From NCBI RefSeq assembly GCF_020880975.1, contig NZ_JAJIWP010000001.1, positions 124,001-188,000 on the forward strand: DNA of 64,000 bases, read 5' to 3'. The notes beneath the pieces were generated by a model. The model was given only the letters and a program-made list of their open reading frames with translations, was not told where the DNA came from and ran no database searches. The position numbers and the translations under genes are program-made. Below, piece by piece: positions 27,064 through 34,943 of this stretch. The stretch comes from Mucilaginibacter sp. UR6-1. Lineage in GTDB: Bacteria > Bacteroidota > Bacteroidia > Sphingobacteriales > Sphingobacteriaceae. The stretch's first letter is position 1. Each line of letters begins with the position of its first letter.

Positions 27064-29805
27064 ATGGTAAATATCTCCCTTCCCCCCCAAAATAATATTA
27101 ACTGGCGCACGGCCATTTTTGCAAGTATGCTGATGTTCGGCAGCCTGCTGGCTAACGCGCAAAACCCTTGGGAAGTGCTTTCAAAGCGACCGTCTACACT
27201 TGGTATAGAATCAGGTATTGATACCTATAGTACTTCGGCGTTTAATTTAAAATTGGTAAAGGCCTCGCAAACAGTAGCCGGGCTTGAACCTAAATCATCC
27301 GCAGGTTTTGATTACATCCCCGCCGACAGGCTAAAACAACGCAGCAGCAATGGCATGTACCAGTTAGGCGACATCAATATCAGGCTGAAAACAGAGGGAG
27401 ATACGGCCTGGAAAAGCTTTTCATCGGCCAGCAAACGCGCCCCTGTTAAAGCGCTTGCAGCTAATGACAGTGTTTTATCAGCCGCCGATCTGGCTGCTAC
27501 CTTGCCTGCCGATATTCCGCTAAAAATTGAGCGTTTGTGGAAACAACGGAATGGCCAACTGATATTGGAGTTTGATATTACCAACACCAGCAACAAAGCG
27601 GTGGAGATAGGATCACTGGGTATGCCGATGATATTCAATAACATTTTACAGGATAAATCGCTTGAAAAAGCCCATGCCGAATGTGTTTTTTATGACCCAT
27701 ATATAGGCAGTGGTGCAGGCTACTTACAGGTTACCCGCCTTAGCGGACAAGGCCCCGCCTTGCTTGTGGTGCCCGATGGTGATACGCCTTTTGAAGCCTA
27801 TAATCCATTATTGGATGACCCAACTCCGCGCGGTATTGACTTTGAAGGCTTTTACGAGTGGATGGTACACAGCAAAGCCTACGCGGATAAGGAATGGAAG
27901 AAAGCCGAGCCCTGGAATGAGCCGACCGCGTTCACCCTTAAACCGGGAGAAACACGCCGCTATGCCGTAAAATTCATTTTGGCTGACGCGATCAGGAATA
28001 TCGAGAAAACGTTGATAGTAAATAACCGTCCTGTGGCTATGGGGGTACCGGGATACATCATTCCGCAGGATGTGGATGGCAAGCTTTTTCTGAATTATAA
28101 TAAGGAGGTAACATCTATAAAGGTACAACCCGCAGGTGCTTTAACTTTTACAAAAGCTATTGATGCTCCGGCCGGATGGTTGGCCTACCAGGTTAAGGGC
28201 AATGTATGGGGCAGGGCAAGAGTTACCGTAACCTATGCCGATGGCCTGAAGCAAACCATCAGCTATAAAGTGATAAAGCCGGAAGAACAGGTAGTAAAGG
28301 ATTTTGGTAACTTTTTAACCACCAAACAATGGTATCATAATGATAAAGATCTTTTTGGCCGAAGCAATTCCGTAATTACTTATGACTACGAGAAGAAAGC
28401 CAAAGTATTGCAGGATAGCCGTGCCTGGATAGTTGGCCTGAGCGATGAGGGCGGCGCAGGCAGTTGGTTGGGTGCCATGATGAAGGAAGTGATACAGCCC
28501 GACAAAGCAGAGGTGCAAAAGTTACAACTGTTTGTTAACCATACTATATGGGGCGGTTTGCAGCACAGCCAGGGTAAAGAGAAATACGGTGTTAAGAAAA
28601 GCCTTTATTATTACGATCCGAAAGGTAAACCGGCCGGTACATATAGCGATAGCATAAATTACAAAACCTGGGCCGCCTGGGATAAAAAAGGTGCTGATGA
28701 TATAGGCCGGTCATATAATTACCCACACGTTGCGGCGGCGCATTGGGCGTTATACCGCCTGGCGCGTAACCATAAGGGCTTGGTGAGCGAGTATAACTGG
28801 CAATGGTATTTAACTAATGCCTATGGTACCAGCATGGCCATGATAACACTGGCGCCGTACTATGCGCAGTTTGGGCAAATGGAAGGGACTGTTTTTTACC
28901 TGATACTACAAGATTTAAAAGCCGAAGGCTGGGGCGAAATGGCAGGCAGGCTTGAAGCCGCCATGCGTAAACGCGCCGATCACTGGCGCACGCTGCAATA
29001 TCCGTTCGGTAGTGAAATGCCCTGGGATTCAACCGGGCAGGAAGAGGTTTACGTATGGTCAAAATACTTTGGGTATAATGATAAAGCACTGGTAACCCTG
29101 AACGCCGTATTAGGTTACATGCCAACCGTTCCGCACTGGGGGTACAACGGTTCGGCACGCCGTTACTGGGATTTTTTGTATGGCGGTAAACTATCGCGTG
29201 TGGAGCGCCAGTTGCACCACTATGGCTCGGGGCTTAATGCCATACCTGTACTTACCGGCTATCGTAGCCAGCCTGATGATCTGTACTTGCTTAGGGTAGG
29301 TTACGGCGGTACACTGGGTGCCATATCAAACATTACCGAGGATGGTTTTGGTCCGGCGGCGTTTCACTCGTTCCCGTCAACCTTGAGGATAGATTACCTC
29401 TCCGGCGATTACGGGCCTAACTTTTTTGGTTATGCCGTAAACACTGCTACCTATATTGCTAATGATGCAACCTTCGGCTGGCTGGCCTTTGGAGGTAATT
29501 TAACCACAAATGGCGATGTAGTTAACGTGGCTGTAACCACGGCAGCAAAATCAAAGGTATTTATTGCGCCTCTAAAATTATGGTTAACCTTAGATGCCGG
29601 TCAATTTAAAACGATATCATACAATAAAAGCACCGGCGCGGTAAGCTTTATGCTTGATAAGGCGGATGCTTATACACCTGTTGCTTACCTGCATGTGGAG
29701 GGCGGCGAAAATAAATATCGATTACCACAAACCAAGGTGCGTGGCGCTTACGTAATTAAGCTAAGCAGCAAAACCGCAAGTAATTTCAAGCTGTTAAGCA
29801 ATTAG
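27064..29805 (+). CDS. DUF5695 protein, exported, possible glycan-active enzyme
   Basis: A 913-residue secreted protein with a signal peptide ending SLLANAQ. The N-terminal half is beta-rich (VEIGSLGMPMIFNNI); the C-terminal half has aromatic- and Trp-rich helical repeats such as RSYNYPHVAAAHWALYRLARNH, EYNWQWYLTNAYGTSMAMI and WGYNGSARRYWDF, resembling an (alpha/alpha) toroid of the kind found in glycosidases and lyases. This family (DUF5695) has no assigned reaction that I know of. It stands between two AraC regulators next to the GH127/hydroxyproline genes and ends in a strong terminator. A role in plant-polymer breakdown is inferred from architecture and place only. Confidence 0.8.
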   Translation: MVNISLPPQNNINWRTAIFASMLMFGSLLANAQNPWEVLSKRPSTLGIESGIDTYSTSAFNLKLVKASQTVAGLEPKSSAGFDYIPADRLKQRSSNGMYQLGDINIRLKTEGDTAWKSFSSASKRAPVKALAANDSVLSAADLAATLPADIPLKIERLWKQRNGQLILEFDITNTSNKAVEIGSLGMPMIFNNILQDKSLEKAHAECVFYDPYIGSGAGYLQVTRLSGQGPALLVVPDGDTPFEAYNPLLDDPTPRGIDFEGFYEWMVHSKAYADKEWKKAEPWNEPTAFTLKPGETRRYAVKFILADAIRNIEKTLIVNNRPVAMGVPGYIIPQDVDGKLFLNYNKEVTSIKVQPAGALTFTKAIDAPAGWLAYQVKGNVWGRARVTVTYADGLKQTISYKVIKPEEQVVKDFGNFLTTKQWYHNDKDLFGRSNSVITYDYEKKAKVLQDSRAWIVGLSDEGGAGSWLGAMMKEVIQPDKAEVQKLQLFVNHTIWGGLQHSQGKEKYGVKKSLYYYDPKGKPAGTYSDSINYKTWAAWDKKGADDIGRSYNYPHVAAAHWALYRLARNHKGLVSEYNWQWYLTNAYGTSMAMITLAPYYAQFGQMEGTVFYLILQDLKAEGWGEMAGRLEAAMRKRADHWRTLQYPFGSEMPWDSTGQEEVYVWSKYFGYNDKALVTLNAVLGYMPTVPHWGYNGSARRYWDFLYGGKLSRVERQLHHYGSGLNAIPVLTGYRSQPDDLYLLRVGYGGTLGAISNITEDGFGPAAFHSFPSTLRIDYLSGDYGPNFFGYAVNTATYIANDATFGWLAFGGNLTTNGDVVNVAVTTAAKSKVFIAPLKLWLTLDAGQFKTISYNKSTGAVSFMLDKADAYTPVAYLHVEGGENKYRLPQTKVRGAYVIKLSSKTASNFKLLSN

Positions 29806-29823
29806 TATTTTTCGTAACGATAA

Positions 29824-29859
29824 ATGCCGGACATGGTTACATGTCCGGCATTTCGTTTT
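29824..29859 (+). terminator. Strong terminator after the DUF5695 gene
   Basis: Perfect 12-base stem (arms 29824-29835 and 29840-29851), 4-base loop GTTA, then TTCGTTTTTT. It argues against the AraC start at 29841, which would lie inside the 3' arm. Confidence 0.88.
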
Positions 29860-29897
29860 TTGATGTATTTTTGCAAGGCATTTATTCCTCAATTAAC

Positions 29898-30746
29898 ATG
29901 GCCCGTTACAAGCAATTCGCGTTTAAACAATTCGGTTATTTTGATATTGGTGCCGAGCAAAATGAGTTTGCACTGCATCCTGATTTTGCAGGCAGCGTTA
30001 AGGTTGCGTTTGTAAAAGCGGGCGGTAATGTTACGGTTGATTTTAAGGGGTATCAGCTTGAGCAGGATGCCTTGTTTTTTATTAGTGCCGGGCAGTATTA
30101 CCAGATAGCTGATGATAGCCGCGGCACCATGATCTACTACAATCGTGATTTTTACTGCGTGGCTATACATGATAAAGAGGTAGCCTGCGATGGGTTACTG
30201 TTTCATAATGTGTATGAGATACCTGTGATATTGCTGAGTGATGAACAATCAGCAGGTATGCAGGCCATCATTGCCGAGATTAAGGAGGAGATAGTGCATG
30301 ATGACTCGAGCATGGAAGAAATGCTGCGTATCCTGCTCAAAAGCATCATCATTAAAGCCACACGCATCTATAAATTACAGCATAACACCTCAACAGATGA
30401 AGCCAGGCAGGAGGTAGAGTTTTCCCGCAAATTCAGTCAACTGGTAGAGTGGCATTACGCCAGGCACCATACCGTAGCTGAATATGCCGAATTACTTAAC
30501 ATGACACCCAAGGCGCTCAATAAACGTATTACCCGCAACAGCGACAGTACACCTAACGATATTATCAAGAACCGCATCATTCTCGAAGCAAAACGCCTGC
30601 TGGTACATACCGACCTCAGCGTAAAAGAAATTGGCTATAAACTTGGCTACGATGATCCATCGTACTTTATACGTTTATTTACCAACCAAACCTCATCATC
30701 GCCACAAAATTTCAGGCAGCAATACCAGCATGCTACGGTAGCCTGA
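29898..30746 (+). CDS. AraC family regulator
   Basis: A 282-residue regulator. The N-terminal half (about 1-130) is a beta-rich cupin-like sensor (VDFKGYQLEQDALFFISAGQYY). The C-terminal HTH pair contains TVAEYAELLNMTPKALNKRITR and LSVKEIGYKLGYDDPSYFIRLFTNQTSSSPQNFR. ATG 29898 (MARYKQFAF) is chosen because the earlier candidate at 29841 sits in the 3' arm of the upstream terminator. A hydrolase gene follows on the same strand 126 bases later with its own good promoter. The gene could control either that hydrolase or the DUF5695 gene. Confidence 0.88.
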   Translation: MARYKQFAFKQFGYFDIGAEQNEFALHPDFAGSVKVAFVKAGGNVTVDFKGYQLEQDALFFISAGQYYQIADDSRGTMIYYNRDFYCVAIHDKEVACDGLLFHNVYEIPVILLSDEQSAGMQAIIAEIKEEIVHDDSSMEEMLRILLKSIIIKATRIYKLQHNTSTDEARQEVEFSRKFSQLVEWHYARHHTVAEYAELLNMTPKALNKRITRNSDSTPNDIIKNRIILEAKRLLVHTDLSVKEIGYKLGYDDPSYFIRLFTNQTSSSPQNFRQQYQHATVA

Positions 30747-30809
30747 GCGTTTTTTTAGATGGAGGGGAAAAAAGTGCAATACATGTATAAAACCGTGCAT
30801 TGAGTGGCC

Positions 30810-30840
30810 TTGTTTGGCGCCATACCTTTGTTGTGTTCAA
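30810..30840 (+). promoter_or_regulatory. Promoter of the alpha/beta hydrolase
   Basis: TTG (30810-30812), 20-base spacer, then TACCTTTG (30833-30840): a near-perfect Bacteroidota promoter. Predicted leader about 27 bases before ATG 30873. Confidence 0.7.
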
Positions 30841-30872
30841 TTAATCATAATAATTAAAACATAAACAAAGTC

Positions 30873-31916
30873 ATGAAAACTCAAACTATCTCACAAGGTA
30901 TTTCAGCAGTAATTTTAACCATAGCCTTAACCGGTTCAGCCATAGCACAGGTTGCCGACCCTGCAACCGATCCGCATATTGAAAGTAATACCAAGGCATT
31001 TTTAAATGTATTGAATTCGGGTAACGGCAAACCGTTGGAGCAACTTAGCCCGGTTGATGCCCGCGCGGTACTTACCGGCGCGCAATCATCAGTAAATGTT
31101 GATCTGTCGGGCATTGCCGTAACTGATAAAACAATAGAGGCCGATGGCCAATCAATTAAACTGCACATTGTAAAACCCGAGAATAGCAAAGGTACACTGC
31201 CGGTATTCATGTTCTTTCATGGTGGTGGCTGGGTGCTGGGCGATTTTCCTACACACCAGCGCCTGGTGCGCGATCTGGTAGTTAACTCAGGTGCTGCCGC
31301 CGTGTTTGTTGATTATACACCATCACCAGAAGCACATTACCCGGTGGCTATAAACCAGGCTTATGCCGCCACCAAATGGGTAGCCGCCCACGGTAACGAG
31401 ATAGGGGTTGACGGTAAACGTTTGGCCGTAGCGGGTAACAGTGTAGGTGGTAACATGGCCGCCGTGGTAGCGCTAATGGCTACAAACAAACAAGGCCCCG
31501 AAATTAAACTGCAGGTATTGTTATGGCCGGTAACCGATGCCAATTTTGAAACAGGCTCATATAATCAATTCGCTACAGGTCGTTTTTTGACCAAAAACAT
31601 GATGAAATGGTTTTGGGATAACTATACTACCGACCAAAATGCCCGCAAAGAAATATACGCTTCACCATTGCAAGCTACTACCGAACAATTGAAAGGCCTG
31701 CCAACCGCCGTGGTGCAAACAGCAGAGAACGATGTGCTGCGCGATGAAGGCGAAGCTTACGCCCGCAAATTGGACGAAGCCGGCGTAAAAGTTACCGCTA
31801 CCCGCTACAATGGCATGATACATGATTGGGGTTTGCTTAACCCGCTGGCAACTGTACCGGGCACGCAATCAGCCATGCTGCAAGCCGCTGCCGAAATTAA
31901 AAAAGCACTTAAATAA
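30873..31916 (+). CDS. Alpha/beta hydrolase (HSL-like esterase), exported
   Basis: A 347-residue hormone-sensitive-lipase-like carboxylesterase with a signal peptide ending GSAIAQ. The oxyanion-hole motif H116-GGGW, nucleophile S190 in AGNSVGGN, D287 in ENDVLRDEG and H317 in MIHDWG complete the catalytic triad. It hydrolyses short-chain esters or acetylated small molecules in the periplasm; a sugar acetyl-esterase role is possible near these carbohydrate genes but is not shown by the sequence. It follows an AraC gene and is closed by a terminator. The family call is firm; the substrate is unknown. Confidence 0.92.
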   Translation: MKTQTISQGISAVILTIALTGSAIAQVADPATDPHIESNTKAFLNVLNSGNGKPLEQLSPVDARAVLTGAQSSVNVDLSGIAVTDKTIEADGQSIKLHIVKPENSKGTLPVFMFFHGGGWVLGDFPTHQRLVRDLVVNSGAAAVFVDYTPSPEAHYPVAINQAYAATKWVAAHGNEIGVDGKRLAVAGNSVGGNMAAVVALMATNKQGPEIKLQVLLWPVTDANFETGSYNQFATGRFLTKNMMKWFWDNYTTDQNARKEIYASPLQATTEQLKGLPTAVVQTAENDVLRDEGEAYARKLDEAGVKVTATRYNGMIHDWGLLNPLATVPGTQSAMLQAAAEIKKALK

Positions 31917-31940
31917 TCTCCGTCATAATCAAAAAAGCAA

Positions 31941-31971
31941 AGCATCGGGTACTGGGCCCGGTGCTTTTTTG
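31941..31971 (+). terminator. Terminator of the esterase gene
   Basis: Arms 31941-31949 and 31957-31965 (one G-T pair) form a 9-base stem followed by TTTTTTG. Confidence 0.8.
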
Positions 31972-32052
31972 TTTTGTGCAGATGGCGAATAAATTTTGAG
32001 CATGTTTGGGTAATTGTTTAATTTACAGCCATCAACCAATTATAATATAACT

Positions 32053-32553
32053 ATGAAACCAAAGTACATTTACCTGCTACTTACATTACTATTCAGCATT
32101 TCAACCGCGTATGCGCAAACCGGCAAAGGCTCGGTTGCCGATGTTGCTTTTATACAAGGTAACTGGAAAGCCACCACCCCGGATGGCCGTACCATTGAAG
32201 GCTCGTGGCTGCCGCCGCAGGGCGAGAATATTTTAGGCTTTATGCGGATGATGAATGGCGATAAGCCCGATCTGTATGAGATATTAGCCTATGAGCAAAC
32301 CGACAAGGGCTTAACCTCCATGGTAAAGCATTTTCAACCCGGATTGATAGGTAACGAGGAAAAGGACAAGCAGGACCGGTATGTATTTGTAGAAGCCGCC
32401 AAAGGCCGCGCCATATTCCAAAAGGAAGGGGAGGAAACCCTGCGTATATTGTACGAAAAGCGTTCGGCAAGCCAGTTTGTAATAGCCCGCGGCAGCCAGC
32501 AGGATGGTAAATGGGTTTTTGTTGATCTGTTTGTGTTTAACAGGGTGAAGTGA
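32053..32553 (+). CDS. DUF6265-like exported protein
   Basis: A 166-residue protein with a signal peptide ending STAYAQ. The mature part reads IQGNWKATTPDGRTIEGSWLPPQG, then YEILAYEQTDKGL, a pattern of DUF6265 proteins thought to form a small beta-barrel or lipocalin-like fold. No catalytic motif is visible. ATG 32053 (MKPKYIYLL) is the start; a longer frame begins without ATG. It is followed 28 bases later by the AT-rich dGTPase-like gene, whose base composition is quite different, so the two are probably not an ancestral operon. Confidence 0.78.
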   Translation: MKPKYIYLLLTLLFSISTAYAQTGKGSVADVAFIQGNWKATTPDGRTIEGSWLPPQGENILGFMRMMNGDKPDLYEILAYEQTDKGLTSMVKHFQPGLIGNEEKDKQDRYVFVEAAKGRAIFQKEGEETLRILYEKRSASQFVIARGSQQDGKWVFVDLFVFNRVK

Positions 32554-32562
32554 TAATACACT

Positions 32563-32570
32563 TAATTTTG
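32563..32570 (+). promoter_or_regulatory. -7 element upstream of the dGTPase-like gene
   Basis: TAATTTTG matches TAnnTTTG and lies 12 bases before ATG 32582, so the gene may have its own promoter with a short leader. No well-spaced -33 element is seen. Confidence 0.4.
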
Positions 32571-32581
32571 ATGATATAATT

Positions 32582-33823
32582 ATGATTTCAACTGATTTAG
32601 AAAATTATTGTAGAGAAAAAGAAGATCAACTTAAAGTAGTAAAAGATATAAGAGTTGACAATACTTATAAAGGTACAATCGAATATTTCCGTAACAACGC
32701 TGATATAGATTACTCAAGAGTACTTTATTCTTCATCTTGTCGAAGACTTCAAGGGAAAATGCAGTTGTTTATTCCTAAAAGCCAAGTTTTTTACAGGAAT
32801 AGACTTACTCATAGTCATGAGGTTGCTCAATGTGCAAAAACGATAAGTAAAAGATTAAAACTTCAAGACAATATAACTGTTCAAACCTGTTCACTTGCTC
32901 ATGATATTGGCAATCCTCCATTTGGTCATGCAGGTGAAGTCTTTTTGAGTGAAGTAAATAGTAATATTCCATACGAGGGTAATGCGCAAACTTTCAGAAT
33001 ACTAAATCGATTAGAAGAAAGACATTATGATTTTAATGGTTTGAATTTAACAATTAGAACTATGTTAGGAGTAGTTAAATACTTCAAGCCTGAAAAAGAA
33101 ATAACTACTGATGAGAGTGGGAACGAAGTGTCGATTGTAAATAAAAAATTTCTCTATAAGGGTGATTATAAGTTAGTTGAAGAGTGGTTAAAAGAATACA
33201 ATATTACGCATAAGACAATTGACTGCGAGATAATGGATTTGTCAGATGAAATTGCATATGCAATTCATGATTTAGAAGATGCATTACGACTAAAATATTT
33301 TACCATTGACGAATTACTATATGAATTCTCAATTCGTAAAGAATATCATGAAGTATTAATTGAGTTCAAGAAGTTTAATGTTTTGGCAAGACAATTTGCA
33401 GAAAAGGCTCATGCATATAAAACATCAGAAGAATATACTATGCTTTATCGCAAAGAATTAACATCTATATTAACTAATGCATTTATTAGAGATGTTGATT
33501 TTGTAAACGGTAAACTGGGGTATAGAGCATTAGGTTCTTTAGTAAGTGGCCTTAAAAAACTAACTTTTGAAGCGATTAAAAGGCAACCTGATATTATTGA
33601 GTATGAGCAACTTGGCAAGCACGTTTTAACTAAGCTTTATGCTTTGTACACAGATAGGGATTATAATAAAGAAATGGTTTTACTACCAGCAAATTATCGA
33701 AGCAAGGTTAACTGGGAAAGATGTGTTCAAGATTATATTGGAGGAATGATGGATATTTATGCGATTCAACAGTATGAAAAATATTATGGAAAACTTGAAG
33801 GTAAGGGGATATATTTCAAATGA
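32582..33823 (+). CDS. dGTPase-like HD-domain triphosphohydrolase, probably transferred
   Basis: A 413-residue HD phosphohydrolase of the dGTP triphosphohydrolase family. Metal-binding residues are visible: H77/H79 in RLTHSHEVAQ, H107-D108 in LAHDIGNPPFGHAGE and the later Asp in DLSDEIAYAIHD. The enzyme splits dGTP to deoxyguanosine and tripolyphosphate. The gene is markedly AT-rich (in 33421-33480 I count 16 G+C of 60, against 34 of 60 in 31441-31500) and uses AGA for Arg and ATA for Ile far more than its neighbours. That is typical of horizontal transfer. Some dGTPases defend against phages by emptying the nucleotide pool, so a defence role is possible but unproven. Confidence 0.88.
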   Translation: MISTDLENYCREKEDQLKVVKDIRVDNTYKGTIEYFRNNADIDYSRVLYSSSCRRLQGKMQLFIPKSQVFYRNRLTHSHEVAQCAKTISKRLKLQDNITVQTCSLAHDIGNPPFGHAGEVFLSEVNSNIPYEGNAQTFRILNRLEERHYDFNGLNLTIRTMLGVVKYFKPEKEITTDESGNEVSIVNKKFLYKGDYKLVEEWLKEYNITHKTIDCEIMDLSDEIAYAIHDLEDALRLKYFTIDELLYEFSIRKEYHEVLIEFKKFNVLARQFAEKAHAYKTSEEYTMLYRKELTSILTNAFIRDVDFVNGKLGYRALGSLVSGLKKLTFEAIKRQPDIIEYEQLGKHVLTKLYALYTDRDYNKEMVLLPANYRSKVNWERCVQDYIGGMMDIYAIQQYEKYYGKLEGKGIYFK

Positions 33824-33887
33824 TTTACTCTAAAATGATTGTATCGGCTGTTGAAAATAATTATTAAAATTAAATAATCATTTACTA

Positions 33888-34046
33888 TTAAGCCCTGAAC
33901 TCCAAAGGCGTAAAACCCGGTTTGCTTTTAAAGTAATTGGAGAAATTACCCAGGTCATCAAAGCCTAATGAGTAGGCGATGTTGGCAATGGTCCAATCGG
34001 TTTGTTTGAGCAGTATTTTAGCTTCGTGTATTACCTGCTTAATAAT
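33888..34046 (-). pseudogene. AraC family regulator, C-terminal remnant
   Basis: About 52 codons ending at the stop 33888-33890 encode the last HTH of an AraC protein: KQVIHEAKILLKQTDW, IANIAYSLGFDDLGNFS, NYFKSKPGFTPLEFRA. The sensor and first HTH are gone. Upstream the frame runs straight into a short-chain dehydrogenase remnant, so a deletion has fused the two. Confidence 0.8.
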
Positions 34047-34049
34047 AAG

Positions 34050-34241
34050 CAGGGTAGTCGCCGGTATTTAATAGCAGGGCTGCTGCTTTTTGTCTGGTTT
34101 GTTCAATTTGCTGAACTATATCCAGTGCTTCCTTATCTTTATTATAACAAGTATTTATAGCGTAATGCCGTTTTTGGCCAGGCGCAAGGCTATATCTTTA
34201 CCCAACCCGCGGCTGCCGCCGGTTACCAGCGCTGTTTTATT
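34050..34241 (-). pseudogene. Short-chain dehydrogenase, N-terminal remnant with frameshift
   Basis: The start of an SDR Rossmann fold is readable (KTALVTGGSRGLGKDIALRL, then AKNGI), but its initiation codon is lost and a stop follows. The second part continues in another frame as YNKDKEALDIVQQIEQ then KAAALLLNTGDY. The remaining two thirds are missing; AraC remnant sequence begins immediately after. Confidence 0.78.
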
Positions 34242-34492
34242 TAAGGCTCAGTTTCGCAAAATGCAGTTCAAACCCGTTGCATAATATTGATCAATCATGG
34301 TCAGGATCGTCATTTGTTACCGATCAGGTAATACTCATATGGTTAATAATCGTTTATTATACAATTATTAATTACTGTTTTAACATGCATATTCGTTATT
34401 ATCGAATTATATTAACTCGTTTTAGCAATTAAATAACCAATTTTAATCGATTGCAGAGCGTATAGATTGTAAAAAATATTTTTTATTGTTTT

Positions 34493-34523
34493 TTTTACAA
34501 TTAAAAATATTCGTTTATATTTG
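34493..34523 (+). promoter_or_regulatory. Promoter candidate of the SusC/SusD locus
   Basis: TATATTTG (34516-34523) is a perfect -7 element; a TTTT run about 19 bases upstream replaces the -33 TTTG. If used, the leader before ATG 34944 would be about 410 bases, unusually long. Confidence 0.4.
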
Positions 34524-34874
34524 ACTCACAATCAATTGTAAAACCAACTTTTAAAACAAATTTTCATGGAAAGATCTGTACTTCGGCGTAAGTGCTGTCT
34601 GCTTTAATCGGTTCGTATACTGCATTACATTAACATGCGCTTTAATGTGCTTGCAGGCTGCAATAACTGATTGATATAGCCGGTGCCTGCTAAATAATAT
34701 TTACAGCAAATTTTACCGGTTTATATAACTGATTATACCAATTATAATTCGGATGGGATACTTATTGCCTTTAGGCTGAGTATGTGGAATGTGCTGCAAG
34801 TAGGTGTCCCGGCTTTTTGATAACCTGATTTTTTTAAAACGAATGATGCCACCCTGAACATAGTACCCGCTTAT

Positions 34875-34892
34875 GCGCAGTAATTACTGTGC
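34875..34892. repeat. Inverted repeat upstream of SusC
   Basis: The 12-base palindrome CAGTAATTACTG (34878-34889) is extended by GCG on the left and TGC on the right, with one G-T pair next to the core. It lies about 50 bases before the SusC ATG and could be an operator or an RNA hairpin in the leader. Confidence 0.4.
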
Positions 34893-34943
34893 GCAACACT
34901 AATATATCTCACATACTCGCTAATCAATTTAAACTGTAAACAT

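Larger units (their letters stand above)
34242..34943. other. Non-coding interval before the SusC gene
   Basis: About 700 bases without a credible gene on either strand. It is AT-rich to about 34530 and more mixed after that. It holds the promoter candidate at 34493-34523, a long transcribed leader of roughly 410 bases, and the inverted repeat at 34875-34892. No tRNA, known riboswitch or repeat array was recognised. Confidence 0.6.

Noticed and set aside
29841..29897. AraC start at 29841 (MSGISFF)
   Set aside because: It lies in the 3' arm of the strong terminator of the preceding gene; ATG 29898 is a better start.
32582..33823. A full defence island around the dGTPase-like gene
   Set aside because: Its neighbours are a DUF6265 protein, a deletion scar and a SusC operon; there is no restriction, toxin-antitoxin or retron component next to it.
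34524..34943. Known riboswitch in the SusC leader
   Set aside because: No TPP, cobalamin, SAM or other conserved core could be recognised; only a palindrome is seen.
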